DNA of 64,000 nucleotides from Gnetum montanum (Eukaryota; Streptophyta; Gnetopsida; Gnetales; Gnetaceae): contig MNCI01006590.1 in assembly GCA_015680685.1 (NCBI GenBank), positions 1-64,000 of the forward strand, written 5' to 3'. The notes beneath the pieces are model-generated. The model had not been told where the DNA came from. It did not search any database and saw only the letters and a list, made by a program, of their open reading frames with translations. The position numbers were made by a program, and so were the translations under genes. Of this stretch, positions 45,685 to 56,860 are shown piece after piece; position 1 is the stretch's first letter, and the number at the start of each line of letters is the position of its first letter.

Positions 45685-46207
45685 GGCCACCATCGTCCGC
45701 TACGACGTTAAACTGACAACAAACGTCCACTATGACGTAAAAATGGCACACCCTTCACGCGTCTGCCACGACGCTAAACTGGTACTAACCGTCTGCCATG
45801 ACGCTAAACTGGTACTAACCGTCCGCCACGACGCAAAACTGGCAAGTTGTGACCGTCCGCTACAATGTAAAATTGGAAATGTTGTACAGGTCCGCCAAGA
45901 CGAAAAACTGGCATCTTTTGCACGAGTCCGCCACGACGCTAAACTGGCACCGGCTGTCCTTCATGACATACAACTGACAAAGGTAAGTAACCGTCTGCTA
46001 CGACGTAAAACTAGCATAGACTTGTCCTTGGATCATGACATAAAACTGACATCCACAGCACGGTCTGCTGAGACCTTAAATCAGCCTCGCCACCGTCCGC
46101 TACGACATAAAACTAGCGTTTTTCGGTCCGCCCGGACTTTAAACTGGGACCATGGTCTACTGAGACTTAAAATCAGCAATCACAGTCTCCCAAGACTTAA
46201 AACTAGG
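45685..46207 (+). repeat. Tandem repeat array 2 (core gtccgccacgacgctaaact)
   Basis: About 16 imperfect copies spaced 28-45 bp, immediately after the integrase stop. The register 45683-46774 happens to stay open and would read as VRHDAKLA-type repeats, but many copies change frame, so I treat it as non-coding 3' sequence. The core is related to array 1. Confidence 0.85.
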
Positions 46208-46215
46208 GCTCACAT

Positions 46216-47371
46216 ACTGCTCTTATGCGACTCAAGCGAGCGTGACTATCTCTGTGCAGCTGCAACATACCTGGGATGGGACGCTGGGACAGTCCCAGCG
46301 TTACTACCCCACCGGCATCCTACTGATTCCTCGGATGTGCCGAGAGGCACGCTACTGACCCCTCGAAGATGTCGCCGCTGCGTCCACTGCAACGGTGGTA
46401 CTTCTGAGGATTTAGTTCCGCTGCCCAGAGCCCCAAAGGCATTCCCATCAATTACAACTTTGGGGATCTCCGCTCATCATCGCTATCAGGCCCTGGCTTC
46501 ACAGATTCATCTGGCTGGTCCTTTACATAACCAGTCAGGTGTGCCAAGTCTGATGATCTTTGGTGGCGATATGCTGGGCCAAGCGTTAAGGGTGGAAACT
46601 TGGGCCTCGTGCTACAATTCCTCCTTCATGGGACGATCACTTCATCTTGCCTCTAATAGCACTTGTTTCAACAACCTCGCCTCCAGTTCGCACGGACAAT
46701 GGTATCCTCTGTTTTCCTTCTTTGGTTGCAGGTTACTTGCTTCGAGGATGTCGTTCAAAGATGCATTCATCTGAGCGATGGAGTGCAAACAGCTTTTTGA
46801 CATGGCTACTCAGGTTAGCTCATCCACTTAGAAGTGCATCCCTGTTCGCCTCATAATCCTTCCCTCATCACTTACTGTACTTCATCTCTACCATCTGCTT
46901 CCTATTTGCAAAACCTACATACGCAAACACACGTTTTCCGCACTCGTACTGCAATCAAGTTCATAAACTGGCGTAACGCAATTAAGTGTCATAATAGAGA
47001 TATCGCAGAAGTGACGCGTTGTGCTACTTTCGCAAGCATTCCTACTATAGTCTGTAACAGAGAAATCTCATATTGATGCGCCATGCTCGTCTGAAAGCAT
47101 TCCTGATTACATAAGTATGCATACATTCTTGTGTGTTCAATGAGCGTATTCCATACTTCCACCATCCTAACTCATTTGAGTCTTCCTCGAACCTGTTTCC
47201 TGCCAAATCATCTTATCTCCCATTCCCTCCATCCTTGCTCTTCTATGTTGACAGGGCAACACTTGAGTGGCCATTGATGGACACTGTTGGTACTTTTACC
47301 AATCCGGTGTTTCATATTCTTTGTCGACGTCTTTCGGGCAAGCCCTCTAACCATCAACAAAGAGGGGCCAT
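46216..47371 (+). repeat. X1: 3' untranslated module before LTR2
   Basis: First copy of a 1.16-kb module that ends in the polypurine tract AAAGAGGGG (47359-47367) directly before LTR2. A register stays open from 46216 to 46774 (SSERDYLCAAATYLGWDAGT ... LLASRMSFKDAFI) and is also open in X2. The sequence has no known domain. Confidence 0.8.
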
Positions 47372-48918
47372 TGAAACACCGTGAAAATTGTGAGTCGGCC
47401 TCAGACAAAGATTCGCGATCAGGCAAGAATACATGACAGAATTCCAGAAGGGAGAACAAGGCAGAGTAAGGCAAAGAAACGTGTAGCATCAAGTCTTCGA
47501 TTTCCTTTGCAGATTTCCAATATCACTATGTTTTATCTTTGTACGCTATATCACGCGACGTAGCGTAATGACGCTTAGCGTGAATCTGTTCAACATAGTC
47601 TAGTATCAAAAGGTGACTTACTTCGGCATCTAGAGAGGCTTAAGCAGCGTAATATGCAACTTCTCGTATATTTTGCTAAGTCTTTTGTCCCAGGCCGAGT
47701 TTACGCTCTGTTACGCACGGCAGCGTAATGAGCTTTTAAAAGCCAAAGGCAAAGTCCAAGGAAGTGCAACAAATCAACTCTTTTCTCTTGGCGTGCAGAT
47801 AGCTCACCTTACGCTCGTTACGCCACGCAGCATAGCTCAACGTAATGCATCGCCAAGCTAATCATCGTTTACACTTCACTACGCGCGGCGGCATAAACGA
47901 GCATAAAATAGCTTGAATACATTGTTTTCATGCTTTTTTACGCTCTTGCACGCGACGCAACGCGAATGAGCGTAATGTAGCCCAAAGTCAGCTGAGACAT
48001 GCCCGACGCACATCTGTTATTCACGCGCACAATATGCAAATGAGCGTATTATGCGTGATCATAAAGTTCAACACAAAGATGGTTAGGTCAACGGCATTTT
48101 GAAAGGTCTGAGACACGTGTCATCATAGCCATGCCTTATAAATACTCCAGTTGGCGAAAAGACAAGAAAAGAGAACACAGAGAAAAGAGACAGACAGAGA
48201 GAAAGAATAGCTTTTTTCTAGCAATCATTTGGCAGCACTATCTTTCCACAGAGACAAGCGACATTTTTCTTGAGCATTGGTAGCAGGAGTGATTACCCTT
48301 TTGGCGAAGACACAACTTTCTCCATTGGTGATCACTGGCAGTTCCGAGCAGAGACTACCCAAGGCAAAAGGAGCAGATCAGAGATCGCGAGATCATCTGG
48401 CACAATTTGCGAGCTCTATTGATCAAAAGCAGTTGATCGATAGACGTCAGAACTTGACCTTCCTTGCATCCCATCTCTAGCTTACGAGGTAGATCGAACT
48501 CCATTCTGTACTTCTGCTTAGGTAGTTTTCTTGTTATTTTGTGTTTGCTTCACACCCAGTAATCAGGGTCTCCCCAGTGTAACTTGAATATACAAAATAC
48601 TTATTTTCCCGGGTCAAACCATAGATCTCGTAATCACGCATTTCTCTTATGTCTGCTTCCTGTTATCGTGTTAGCGTCATCATCATTACCATTCATCTAC
48701 ATCGCTTTTCTCTCATTTCGCGACTCGTCGAATCAGATCGTTCCACGAAATATTCATAATCTCCATCGGTTTACTGATTTAGTAAGTCCCTGTCTGATTG
48801 ACAAGACCGTTCAGGGCACCGCGGATTCATTTTTCCAGCATAGCCCTTGCATGGATCCGTGGTTAAAACTATGTACACGGGATTTTGTTTGGTATTTTCC
48901 AGCTGCCGACATTTTCCG
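47372..48918 (+). repeat. LTR2 (internal LTR, 3' end clipped)
   Basis: Starts TGAAACACCG like the other two. It ends at ...gacattttccg, eight bases short of the LTR end, and passes straight into X2. It is visibly more diverged around the TATA box (ttataaatact, 48137) and 5' UTR than LTR1 and LTR3 are from each other. It lacks the cttctccacacgtcgtcaaa stretch. No duplication flanks it. Confidence 0.88.
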
Positions 48919-50075
48919 AAACTGCTCTCATGCAATTCAAGCGAGCGTGATTATCTCTGTGCAGCTGCAACATACATGGGATGGGACGCTAGGACTGTCC
49001 CAGCGTCACTACCCCACCGGCATCCTACTGATTCCTTGGATGTGCTGAGAGGCACACTACTGACCCCTCAGAGATGTCGTCGCTGCATCCACTGCAGCAG
49101 TGGTACTTCTGAGGGTTTAGTTCCGCCGCCCAGAGCCCCAAAGGCATTCCCATCAATTACAACTTTGGTGATCTCCGCTCATCATCGCTATCAAGCCCTG
49201 GCTTCACAGATTCATTTGGCTGGTCCTTTACATAACCAGTCAGGTGTGCCGAGTCTGATGATCTTTGGCGGCGATATGCTGGGCCGAGCGTTAAGGGTGA
49301 AAACTCGGGCCTTGTGCTACAGTTCCTCCTTCATGGCCCAATCACTTCATCTTGCCTCTAATAGCACTTGTTTCAACAACCTCGCCTCCAGTTCACACGG
49401 ACAATGGTATCCTCTGTTTTCCTTCTTTGGTTGCAAGTTACTTGCTTCGAGGATGTCATTCAAAGGTGCATTCATCTGAGCGGTGGAGTGCAAACAGCAT
49501 TTTGACATGGCTACTCAAGTTAGCTCGTCCACTTAGAGGTGCATCCCTGTTCCCCTCATAATCCATCCCTCATCGCTTACTGTACTTCATCTCTACCATC
49601 TGCTTCCTGTTTGCAAAATCTACGCACGCAGCACCCGTTTTCTGCACTCGCATTGCCATCAAGTCCACAAACTGGCGTAACGCAAATAAATGTCATAGCA
49701 GAGATATCGCAGAAGCGACACGCTGTGCTCCTTTTGCAAGCATTCCTGCTATAGTCTATAACAGAGAAATCTCAGACTGATACGCTATGCTCATCTGAAA
49801 GCATTCCTGTTAATATAATTATGCATATGTTTCTGTGTGTTCAATGAGCGTATTCCATACTTCCGCCATCCTAACTCATTTGAGTCTTCCCTGACCCTGT
49901 TTCCTGCCAAATCATCTTATCTCTCATACCCTCCATCCTTGCTCTTCTATGTTGACAGGGCAACACTTGAGTGGTCATTGATGGACACTGTTGGTACTTT
50001 TACCAATCCAGTGTTTCGTATTCTTTGTCGACGTCTTTTGGGCAAGCCCTCTAATCATCAACAAAGAGGGGCCAT
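48919..50075 (+). repeat. X2: second copy of the 3' module
   Basis: Matches X1 from 'actgctct' onward and ends with the same polypurine tract (50063-50071) before LTR3. The SSERDYLCAAATYMGWDA register is open again; an upstream ATG at 48847 lies in LTR2, giving 210 codons to 49479. Confidence 0.85.
50063..50071 (+). promoter_or_regulatory. Polypurine tract before LTR3
   Basis: AAAGAGGGG, four bases before the TG of LTR3. It is the plus-strand primer site expected for an LTR element. The same tract precedes LTR2 at 47359. Confidence 0.8.
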
Positions 50076-51652
50076 TGAAACACCGTGAAAATTGTGAGTC
50101 GGCCTCAGGCAAAGATTCGCGATCAGGCAAGAATACATGACCGAATTCCAGAAGGGAGAACAAGGCAGAGTAAGGCAAAGAGACGCGTAGCATCAAGTCT
50201 TCGATTTCCTTTGCAGATTTCCAACATCACTATGTTTTATCTTTGTACGCTATATCACGCGACGTAATGTAATGACGCTTAGCGTGAATCTGTTCAACAT
50301 AGTCTAGTATCAGAAGGCAACTTACTTCGGGATCTAGAGAGGCTTAAGCAGCGTAATATGCAACTTATTGTATATTTTGCTAAGTCTTTTGTCCAAGGCC
50401 GAGTTTACGCTCTGTTACGCACGGCAGCGTAATGAGCTTCGAAAAAGTCAAAGAAAGTCTAGAAGAAGCGCAACAGATCAACTCTTCTTCCTTTTCTTGC
50501 GAACAGATCACCTTACGCTCGTTACGCAACGCAGCGTATCTCAGCGTCATACATCGGCAAGCTAATCATCGTTTACGCTTCACTACGCTCGACGACGTAA
50601 ACGAGCGTAAAATAGCTTGAATACATTGTTTTCATGCTTTGTTACGCTACTGCACGCTACACAACGCGAATGAGCGTAATGTAGCCCAAAGTCAGCTGAA
50701 ACATGCTCGACGCACATCTGTTATTCACACGCACAATACGCAAATGAGCGTATTGTGCGTAATCATAAAGTTCAACACAAAGCTGGTTAGGTCAACGGCA
50801 TTTCGAAAGGTTTGAAACACGTGTCATCACAGCCAAACCTTCTACACACGTCGTCAAACCTATAAATACTTCAGTTAGTGAAAACATACGGGGAGACATA
50901 GACAAAAGAACACAGAGACAAAAAAAAGAAGAGAGAGCAGCACTTTGGCAATTTTTGACAGCATCACCTTCTAACAGAGACAGAGCATATTTCGCTTGAG
51001 CATTGGCAGCAGGAGCGATTACCCCTTTGGCGAAGACACAACTTTCTCCATTGGTGATCGTCGGCAGTTTCGAGCAAAGACTACCTAAGGAAAAAGGAGC
51101 AGATCAGAGATCAAGAGATCATCTGGTGTGGTTTGTGAGTTTCTATCGGTTAGAAGCAGTTGATCAATAGACATCAGAACTTGACCTTCCTTGCATCCCA
51201 TCTCTGGCCTACGAGGTAGATCAGACTCCATTCTGTATTTCTGCTTAGACAGTTTTCCTTGCTATTTTGTGTCTGCTTCACACAAGGCAATCGGGGTCTC
51301 CCCAGTGTAACGTGATATACCAAATATTCATTTTTTGGGTCAAATCCATAGATCTTGAAATCACGCGTTTCTCTCGCATCTGATTCTCTTTACCGTGTTA
51401 GCGTTATCGTCGTTATAATTCATCTGCATCGTTTTTCTCTCATTTTGCGATCTGTCGAATCAAATCATTCTACGCAACATCCATAATCTCCATCGGTTTA
51501 CTGATTAGTAAGTCCCTGTCTGATCGACAAGACCGTTCAGGGTGCCGCGGATTCGTTTTTCCAGCATAGCCCTCGCACGGATCCGTGGTCAAAACTGTGT
51601 ACACGGAGTTTTGTTTGGTATTTTCCAGCTGCCGACATTTTCCGTCATTACA
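50076..51652 (+). repeat. 3' LTR (LTR3) of the 20-kb gypsy element
   Basis: 1577 bp, TG...CA. It matches LTR1 over its full length and ends exactly where LTR1 does (gtcattaca versus gtcgttaca), followed by the CTAGT duplication. The TATA box is at 50861. It shares the 'caaatgagcgta' segment with LTR2 that LTR1 lacks, and the cttctacacacgtcgtcaaa segment with LTR1 that LTR2 lacks. Confidence 0.9.
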
Positions 51653-51657
51653 CTAGT
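51653..51657. other. Target-site duplication, right copy (CTAGT)
   Basis: Identical to 31614-31618. Confidence 0.85.
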
Positions 51658-51914
51658 CAATTTCTACAATCATCTTGTATGTAGGACATCCTTCCCCATA
51701 GTGCTTTCAGTACAAGGTGGGTAGATATCCAAGTCCCAAGGATAAGAATGTTCTCTTTGATTGTAAGAATTCAAGAGGTGGGTGTTGCAATCCTTGGTAG
51801 TACAATCTTCCTCAATTCACAAAATGACAAGGTGATAATAGCAGCTCCTATAGAATCAACAGTGTTGACAAAATTGATAGGTATCTATCTATATTGTGAT
51901 GTTGTTTTATTAGC

Positions 51915-52060
51915 ACTAAGGGATATATGGCAAGTGGCTAGGACACTCATCTCTCAATTGGGACATAATGGGTTTGATTCTTGCCTTTGCTTCTAGGTGT
52001 GGTAGCAATAAAGTAGCCTTCTTGTAGGATCTTTTTAATTAGTGAGTCACATCTACCCTA
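51915..52060 (+). mobile_element. Candidate tRNA-derived SINE
   Basis: An A-box-like tggcaagtggctagg (51928-51942) and a B-box-like gggtttgattc (51970-51980) are spaced as in tRNA promoters. No clear 3' tail or flanking duplication, so this is tentative. Confidence 0.3.
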
Positions 52061-53017
52061 TTGTGTGGGTGGAGGTTATGCTACTAGCACCAAATTGTCT
52101 TCCCTCAAAAAAAATCTTTTGGCATCACAGTCACAACTTTGAAAAAATCTTTAAACATGATGGTCATAGCTTTAACCGCAATATGAGTTACAATCTTAGC
52201 TATGTTACACCACCAAAAGAAATAGTTAGCATCTTACTTGGATCCCTTGTATATAACCCACATAGAGAAACACAATACATTTTTTTCCTTCTAGGCAACT
52301 ACAAAGGGCTTGACACAAGATGATAAATTAACAGTTTAGAGAAAGGTAGCTTAAATATTTTATATAATGGTGCCTATGCATAATATTCAACAAACGTGCA
52401 AACAAATTAGAAGATCACAGTTTTGATGATGTCTGCAAACAAATTATTTTGAATAGCAATTGATAATGATATATTCTAAATAGAGAGCAATTGAAGGCCA
52501 TCTTTGAAAAGCTTAGGTAACCAACTAGCAAACAGCATAGGCAGGCAGGGGTCTTCAATGATCCAAACCACTCAAGGAAATGGTTAAAAAATGTATGTTC
52601 AGGGTATCAGAAATCTAGCATAAACTTTATGGTCAAATCATTAAGCTAAGCATATAATTGAGATAGAAGAAACCATGATAATGGTAATAAAATGTGATTG
52701 ATAAACTATGCCTTTTCTTTCCTAAAATAAAATTGCATGAGATAAGCCATGGCTAGCTTTCTTTATTACAGAAAATCATAATAAAGCTACAACTCAATAC
52801 AACCTTGAAGCGTGATGAATCCTGTAAAATTACTTGCAAAACCATATGTTAATGCTGCAAGGAACTTTACAATGAGGTTACTTCAGAAGGAATGAACGGA
52901 AATGTTACAATACAGTTCTCATCTGTAATTGGACTTCCTCAAATCAGATGTAGAGGATCCCTTGTGCAAAATGTTTATTATTGACAAATCACATTATGTA
53001 CAATAATAAGTAGAATC
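52061..53017. other. No gene recognised
   Basis: AT-rich sequence downstream (plus) of the SINE candidate and downstream (minus) of the kinase relic. The open stretch at 52042-52323 has no recognisable motif. Confidence 0.45.
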
Positions 53018-53271
53018 TAGCTCATCAAAAACTCGCACTCATGTAGACGTGTAAATATCTCCTCATAGGTTGGCCTATCATTAGCTTAAGCCCAACAGTC
53101 TAGTAACAAATAAAAATAGGTGAGACAGGCGTCAAAACTACAACCTTAATTACTAAAAAGATAACTGCCATAAAATGCACAAGACTTTTGAAACAGACCA
53201 GCAATCAACTTGCCAATAGGACCATCAGGTATGTCTAACCGTGCAACTTCATGAGCAACAGCATAAACAAC
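53018..53271 (-). pseudogene. Protein-kinase C-terminal relic, two exons
   Basis: Minus-strand exon 53271-53199 reads VYAVAHEVARLDIPDGPIGK, then LIA. A 99-bp GT-AG intron (53198-53100) follows, and splicing gives the codon for Asp before CW. Exon 53099-53018 reads CWA, a TAA stop, then ANDRPTYEEIFTRLHECEF and a stop at 53018. IPDG...L-I-x-D-C-W...R-P-T-x-E-E-I-x-x-R-L is the closing part (subdomain XI) of plant Ser/Thr kinases. The phase-correct intron argues for descent from a real host gene, not from a processed copy. A further exon-like stretch upstream (53540-53432, LPGTVGMIFRNFCTMLEDMA, after a ttttcag acceptor) may belong to it but is not recognised. The rest of the kinase is not found. 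Confidence 0.6.
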
Positions 53272-54759
53272 CTAATAATGATGTTTTTAAAAAAAGAATT
53301 ATTGTTGCTCTGAAACTTTAAGCCTTCCCCAAACCCATAGAACTACAATATTGTTGGAATCTGTGCCTTTTATGAAATGCAACATTTTTATGTCAAGTGT
53401 AGCATGTTGCAATTACATTTGTGATCTTCATTTATTTCAGTTCATGCATAAATGTTCCATCAAATACAGTAGCCATATCCTCTAACATGGTACAGAAATT
53501 CCTAAAAATCATACCAACTGTGCCTGGAAGCACTCTGAAAAGATTAAAACAAAAAATCTTAATTGCATCTGACTCAAGATTCAGAGAAAAACTGGAAGAT
53601 AACTGGAAAAGCCAAAAACATTTAGATTTGAAAAACCTAAAATCTGAACAAGTCTTTACACCTACGTCAATTGTCACTCGAGATATTTTTATTCTCCAAC
53701 AATCCTGAGAGCAATGCCAGACTGGCATTGGGAGAATCATACAAAGATTGTGAAGGCATACGCTATAATGTGGACAGTCAAATAGAATAGGAATACATTG
53801 GATACAGCTACTTTCTCGGAAGATAAGAAAGAGATTTTATCTAGAGCTAGCTTGATAAAACAGCATATTTTTCTGTAGAAATGCATGTGAGGATGGTACT
53901 GATATGCACTACTGTGGATTGGAAGAAAGTTTGACCAGCAACAAATTAGCATATTGCAATGTAAAAATCATTACAACATTTGACAACAGCTTGGAAATGG
54001 AACCGAAAATTACTGAATCCTTAAAAATCGTACAAGTTACTGTTGGTTGAAAATGGAAACGGAGCATTTGTTTGTTGAAATACTAAATCCTGTAAGCAAC
54101 TGTTGACTTAAGGAACTATATGCTACGTCACCTATTGTGGAATGTTGGATTGACTCTATTGCTAGTTGATTGCCCTATTGCCATTGGAACATTATTGATT
54201 GAAGTTTGGTATTAGCCCTATCTTTGAGTTTACTCATGCTTGTAGGTAGGCATGGGGAGCTATCCTTACTGAGAGTGTCTCATCCCTCCTCTTCTTGGTT
54301 GTTTTACGGATGTATTGCAAGATCATGAATTGCAGCAGGAGGAAAATTACTTTTTCTAGTTCAACTTGGTCAAGTCTTTGTGGTAGAAAATGCTTATGCT
54401 TTAAAATCAGAGATGTCTGTGTCCATGATATTGTTATGAAAACATTTGGACTTTTGCACAGTCGATATTGGCATTAGACTGTTTTAAGCATAGTGCTAAG
54501 TTTCTAAATATTTACTACGTAATCACTGTTGAATTTAGAATTTCATATCTCATTGTACATGCATGAAATAGTAACAAGGACTCATGGATTGGTAAGCCAT
54601 TATTCCTGATTTTTATCTATTTTTCTTTTAGTTTGTAAATGCTGTTAGCTTTTTGAATTTCTGTGAGAAGCCATAAATTAGATAAGTTATTGGAAGTGTA
54701 CAGATACTAAATGATGTTAATGTAGTATGATGACTAGATTCAATTGTCTTTATTTTAGA
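53272..54759. other. No confident gene; possible upstream host-gene remains
   Basis: Apart from the exon-like piece at 53432-53540, I see only short open stretches and a small hairpin (caatgccagactggcattg, 53713-53731). Confidence 0.4.
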
Positions 54760-54900
54760 AAGTTAGCTACAAGGTGCACTCTCACTGGAATGACCTCTGA
54801 AAAATACAAACCCTCTTTATAGAGGAGAATGGCAAAAAAAAAAAAACTCATGTAGTCGACCCCAATTTATTGGGACAAATCTAGGATAATGATGATGGTG
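54760..54900 (+). mobile_element. RTE-type LINE 3' end
   Basis: Codons for LYRGEWQKKTHVVDPN correspond to the ALDRNEWRxRxHVADP C terminus of plant RTE ORFs. After them come the typical ttattgggacaaatctagga 3' sequence and a short (ATG)n tail (54888-54897). Only the last 140 bp survive. Confidence 0.7.
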
Positions 54901-55139
54901 TTCCAAATTCATTACTTCTACAATAACAACAACCTAAGATGATAAACCTTTGTTGTTCTGAATAGTTATTCTAGTCTCTGCCTTTCATATATTTCCTATT
55001 CATAAACAAAGCTTTTGTTTAATGTTCCATAAAAATTTAGTCTCTATTTGAGTTCTAATTAGTGTTAGTGTCCATGTTGACTCTTGGTTATGTTCCTATT
55101 TGTTATTATGAATTATAGTGTATACTAGATCAGATCCAC

Positions 55140-55449
55140 AGGTCTCTTATTGGGGGAAGTTTGGGAGTAGCTACGATAAATGAGAAGATTAAGGAAAGTC
55201 ATCTTAGATGATTTGGTTATGTATTAAGAAGACCAAAGAATGCTCCTATTAGAAGAGGTTGTTTTATTAATGTTAAGGGGAACCAACAAAAATGTAGACC
55301 AAAACATACCATGTTTTCTGGCATAAAGAGAAACACTGAGATTTGGGTATTAATGCTTATTTAGCTCTTAATAGACACGAATGATGCAAAAGAACTCATA
55401 TAGCTGACCCCATGTAGTTGAGCTAAGGCTAGGATGATGATGATAATGT
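55140..55449 (+). mobile_element. RTE-type LINE 3' end (second)
   Basis: Plus-strand reading GVATINEKIKESHLR, stop, FGYVLRRPKNAPIRRG is the RTE ORF2 C terminus (I-x-x-K-x-x-E-x-x-L-R-W-F-G-H-V-x-R-R-P). It continues into DTNDAKELI, ctgaccccatgtagttgagc and an ATG-repeat tail (55433-55449). Confidence 0.8.
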
Positions 55450-56860
55450 TAAAAGTTGTGTATGTTTTTTGTGTACTATTCTTTAGAGTTTTATGTAATG
55501 ACCTTTCTAGACATTCTAGGATGATGCACTGATAAGTCATGAACATAAAAAGTAAAAATTCACATCATTGATGGCCTAAAGAAGTAGAGTCCATCTCACC
55601 ATCAATCAACTACAATGGTGTCCTACCATCTACTCAATGGGTCATTAATCCAATGACTTCATAATTATCAAGGAATCCTGAAGAAGCATCAAACATTTTA
55701 GATGAAATCCATGTAGCAATTTTGATATAGCAAGCACTAGCTTGCAATGCAACTTCATAAAAAGTAGTCAATGATAAGATAGAGAAAATGAAATGCACAT
55801 GGTGGTTACTATGGTGGTTCCTACTAAACCTAGAAACATCCAAAAGCACCTGCTAGAAAACTACTAAGCAAGGGCAACAAGACTATAAGTACATGAAATT
55901 GAATATGGGGACAATCAAGAATCAAGCAATTATGATGTAGCCTATGATAGTGCTAGGCTCCCAAGAATTCAAGCTTTACTGAACTATGGGGAATGTTGGA
56001 AATGTTGGAATAAGTTGATTTCAAGTATGATCTCTAACAAAGTGATTACTTTCATATCGATGGCTTATGAAGGGTAGATAGCTTGGTATACCTACTAGAG
56101 TGAGCAAGAAAAGCATTGCTAGCAATTTAAAAAAAAACCTAGTTTTTCCACCTATTTTGGTTGGTGTTGATCTCTTAATGAAATTTTCATGTTGCACTAA
56201 TTTACCTATAAAGGTATGCATACAATCTAAGAACACTTTAGGGTGAACACCCATATTGGCAGGTAGAGTTGATAGTTCAGCATTTAGGCCATAATATTGA
56301 GTAGCAAAAAATTTAAATATCTTTCCATCCCCTAAATCAATTAGGGTAAATAGGTGCTCTCTAAACCAAGCTGGATAGTCTCCTATCACTAGGTTGTAGA
56401 TCAACCCAACTTGGACTTTGATTATTTCTCTAATTCATACCTCTTTTTTACATTTCCAAATCATAAGAACCATGAGTGAAATACGTGGATCTCACCCTTG
56501 CTATTTGACTCAAGTCTTCCCCTATTATGTGGTTGGTTCAACCAAAGGCCATGATTTGAGGATCTAACAATTTATTTCTATGGTATGGTAGGTCTATATT
56601 TGTCATAAATATAGAACATAAAATTTCTATATCCATCATTCCTTGGGTTATCCACATTTTTGTTATCCCATTAATTTGTCATGTGTTATCCTAATCAATT
56701 TGTCACTATAGATCTACATTGTTGTAACAAACAAATTCCCTAGTTCTTCCGAAGCATAAGCTTAAGTAAGCTAAATTGATTGTGTCATTCAAGTGTGCAA
56801 TCTCTGTAAAATAAATTTTGCCCACTACTCTTATCAATCAATGTTCATGTCCATTGATTT
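55450..56860 (-). other. Unrecognised minus-strand open stretches
   Basis: 56404-56021 is a 127-codon open stretch (DYPAWFREHLFTLIDLGDGK ... MGVHPKVFLDCMHTFIGKL), protein-like in composition. Upstream text on the same strand (QIARVRSTYFTHGSYDLEM, around 56510-56450) could be its broken N-terminal part. 55849-55634 is another open stretch ([19 protein letters not shown]). I recognise none of them. Old retroelement ORFs are possible. Confidence 0.35.

Noticed and set aside
45683-46774. 363-codon open frame after integrase read as a repetitive protein
   Set aside because: Its first half is the tandem array, whose units vary in length and shift frame relative to each other. It opens directly after the integrase stop with no sign of selection on codons. 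I treat the array as 3' non-coding sequence and mention only the X-module part as a weak ORF candidate.
47208-47492. Minus-strand ORF across the X1/LTR2 border, also present at X2/LTR3
   Set aside because: It is duplicated with the module and crosses the polypurine tract and LTR start, so it is unlikely to be a gene.
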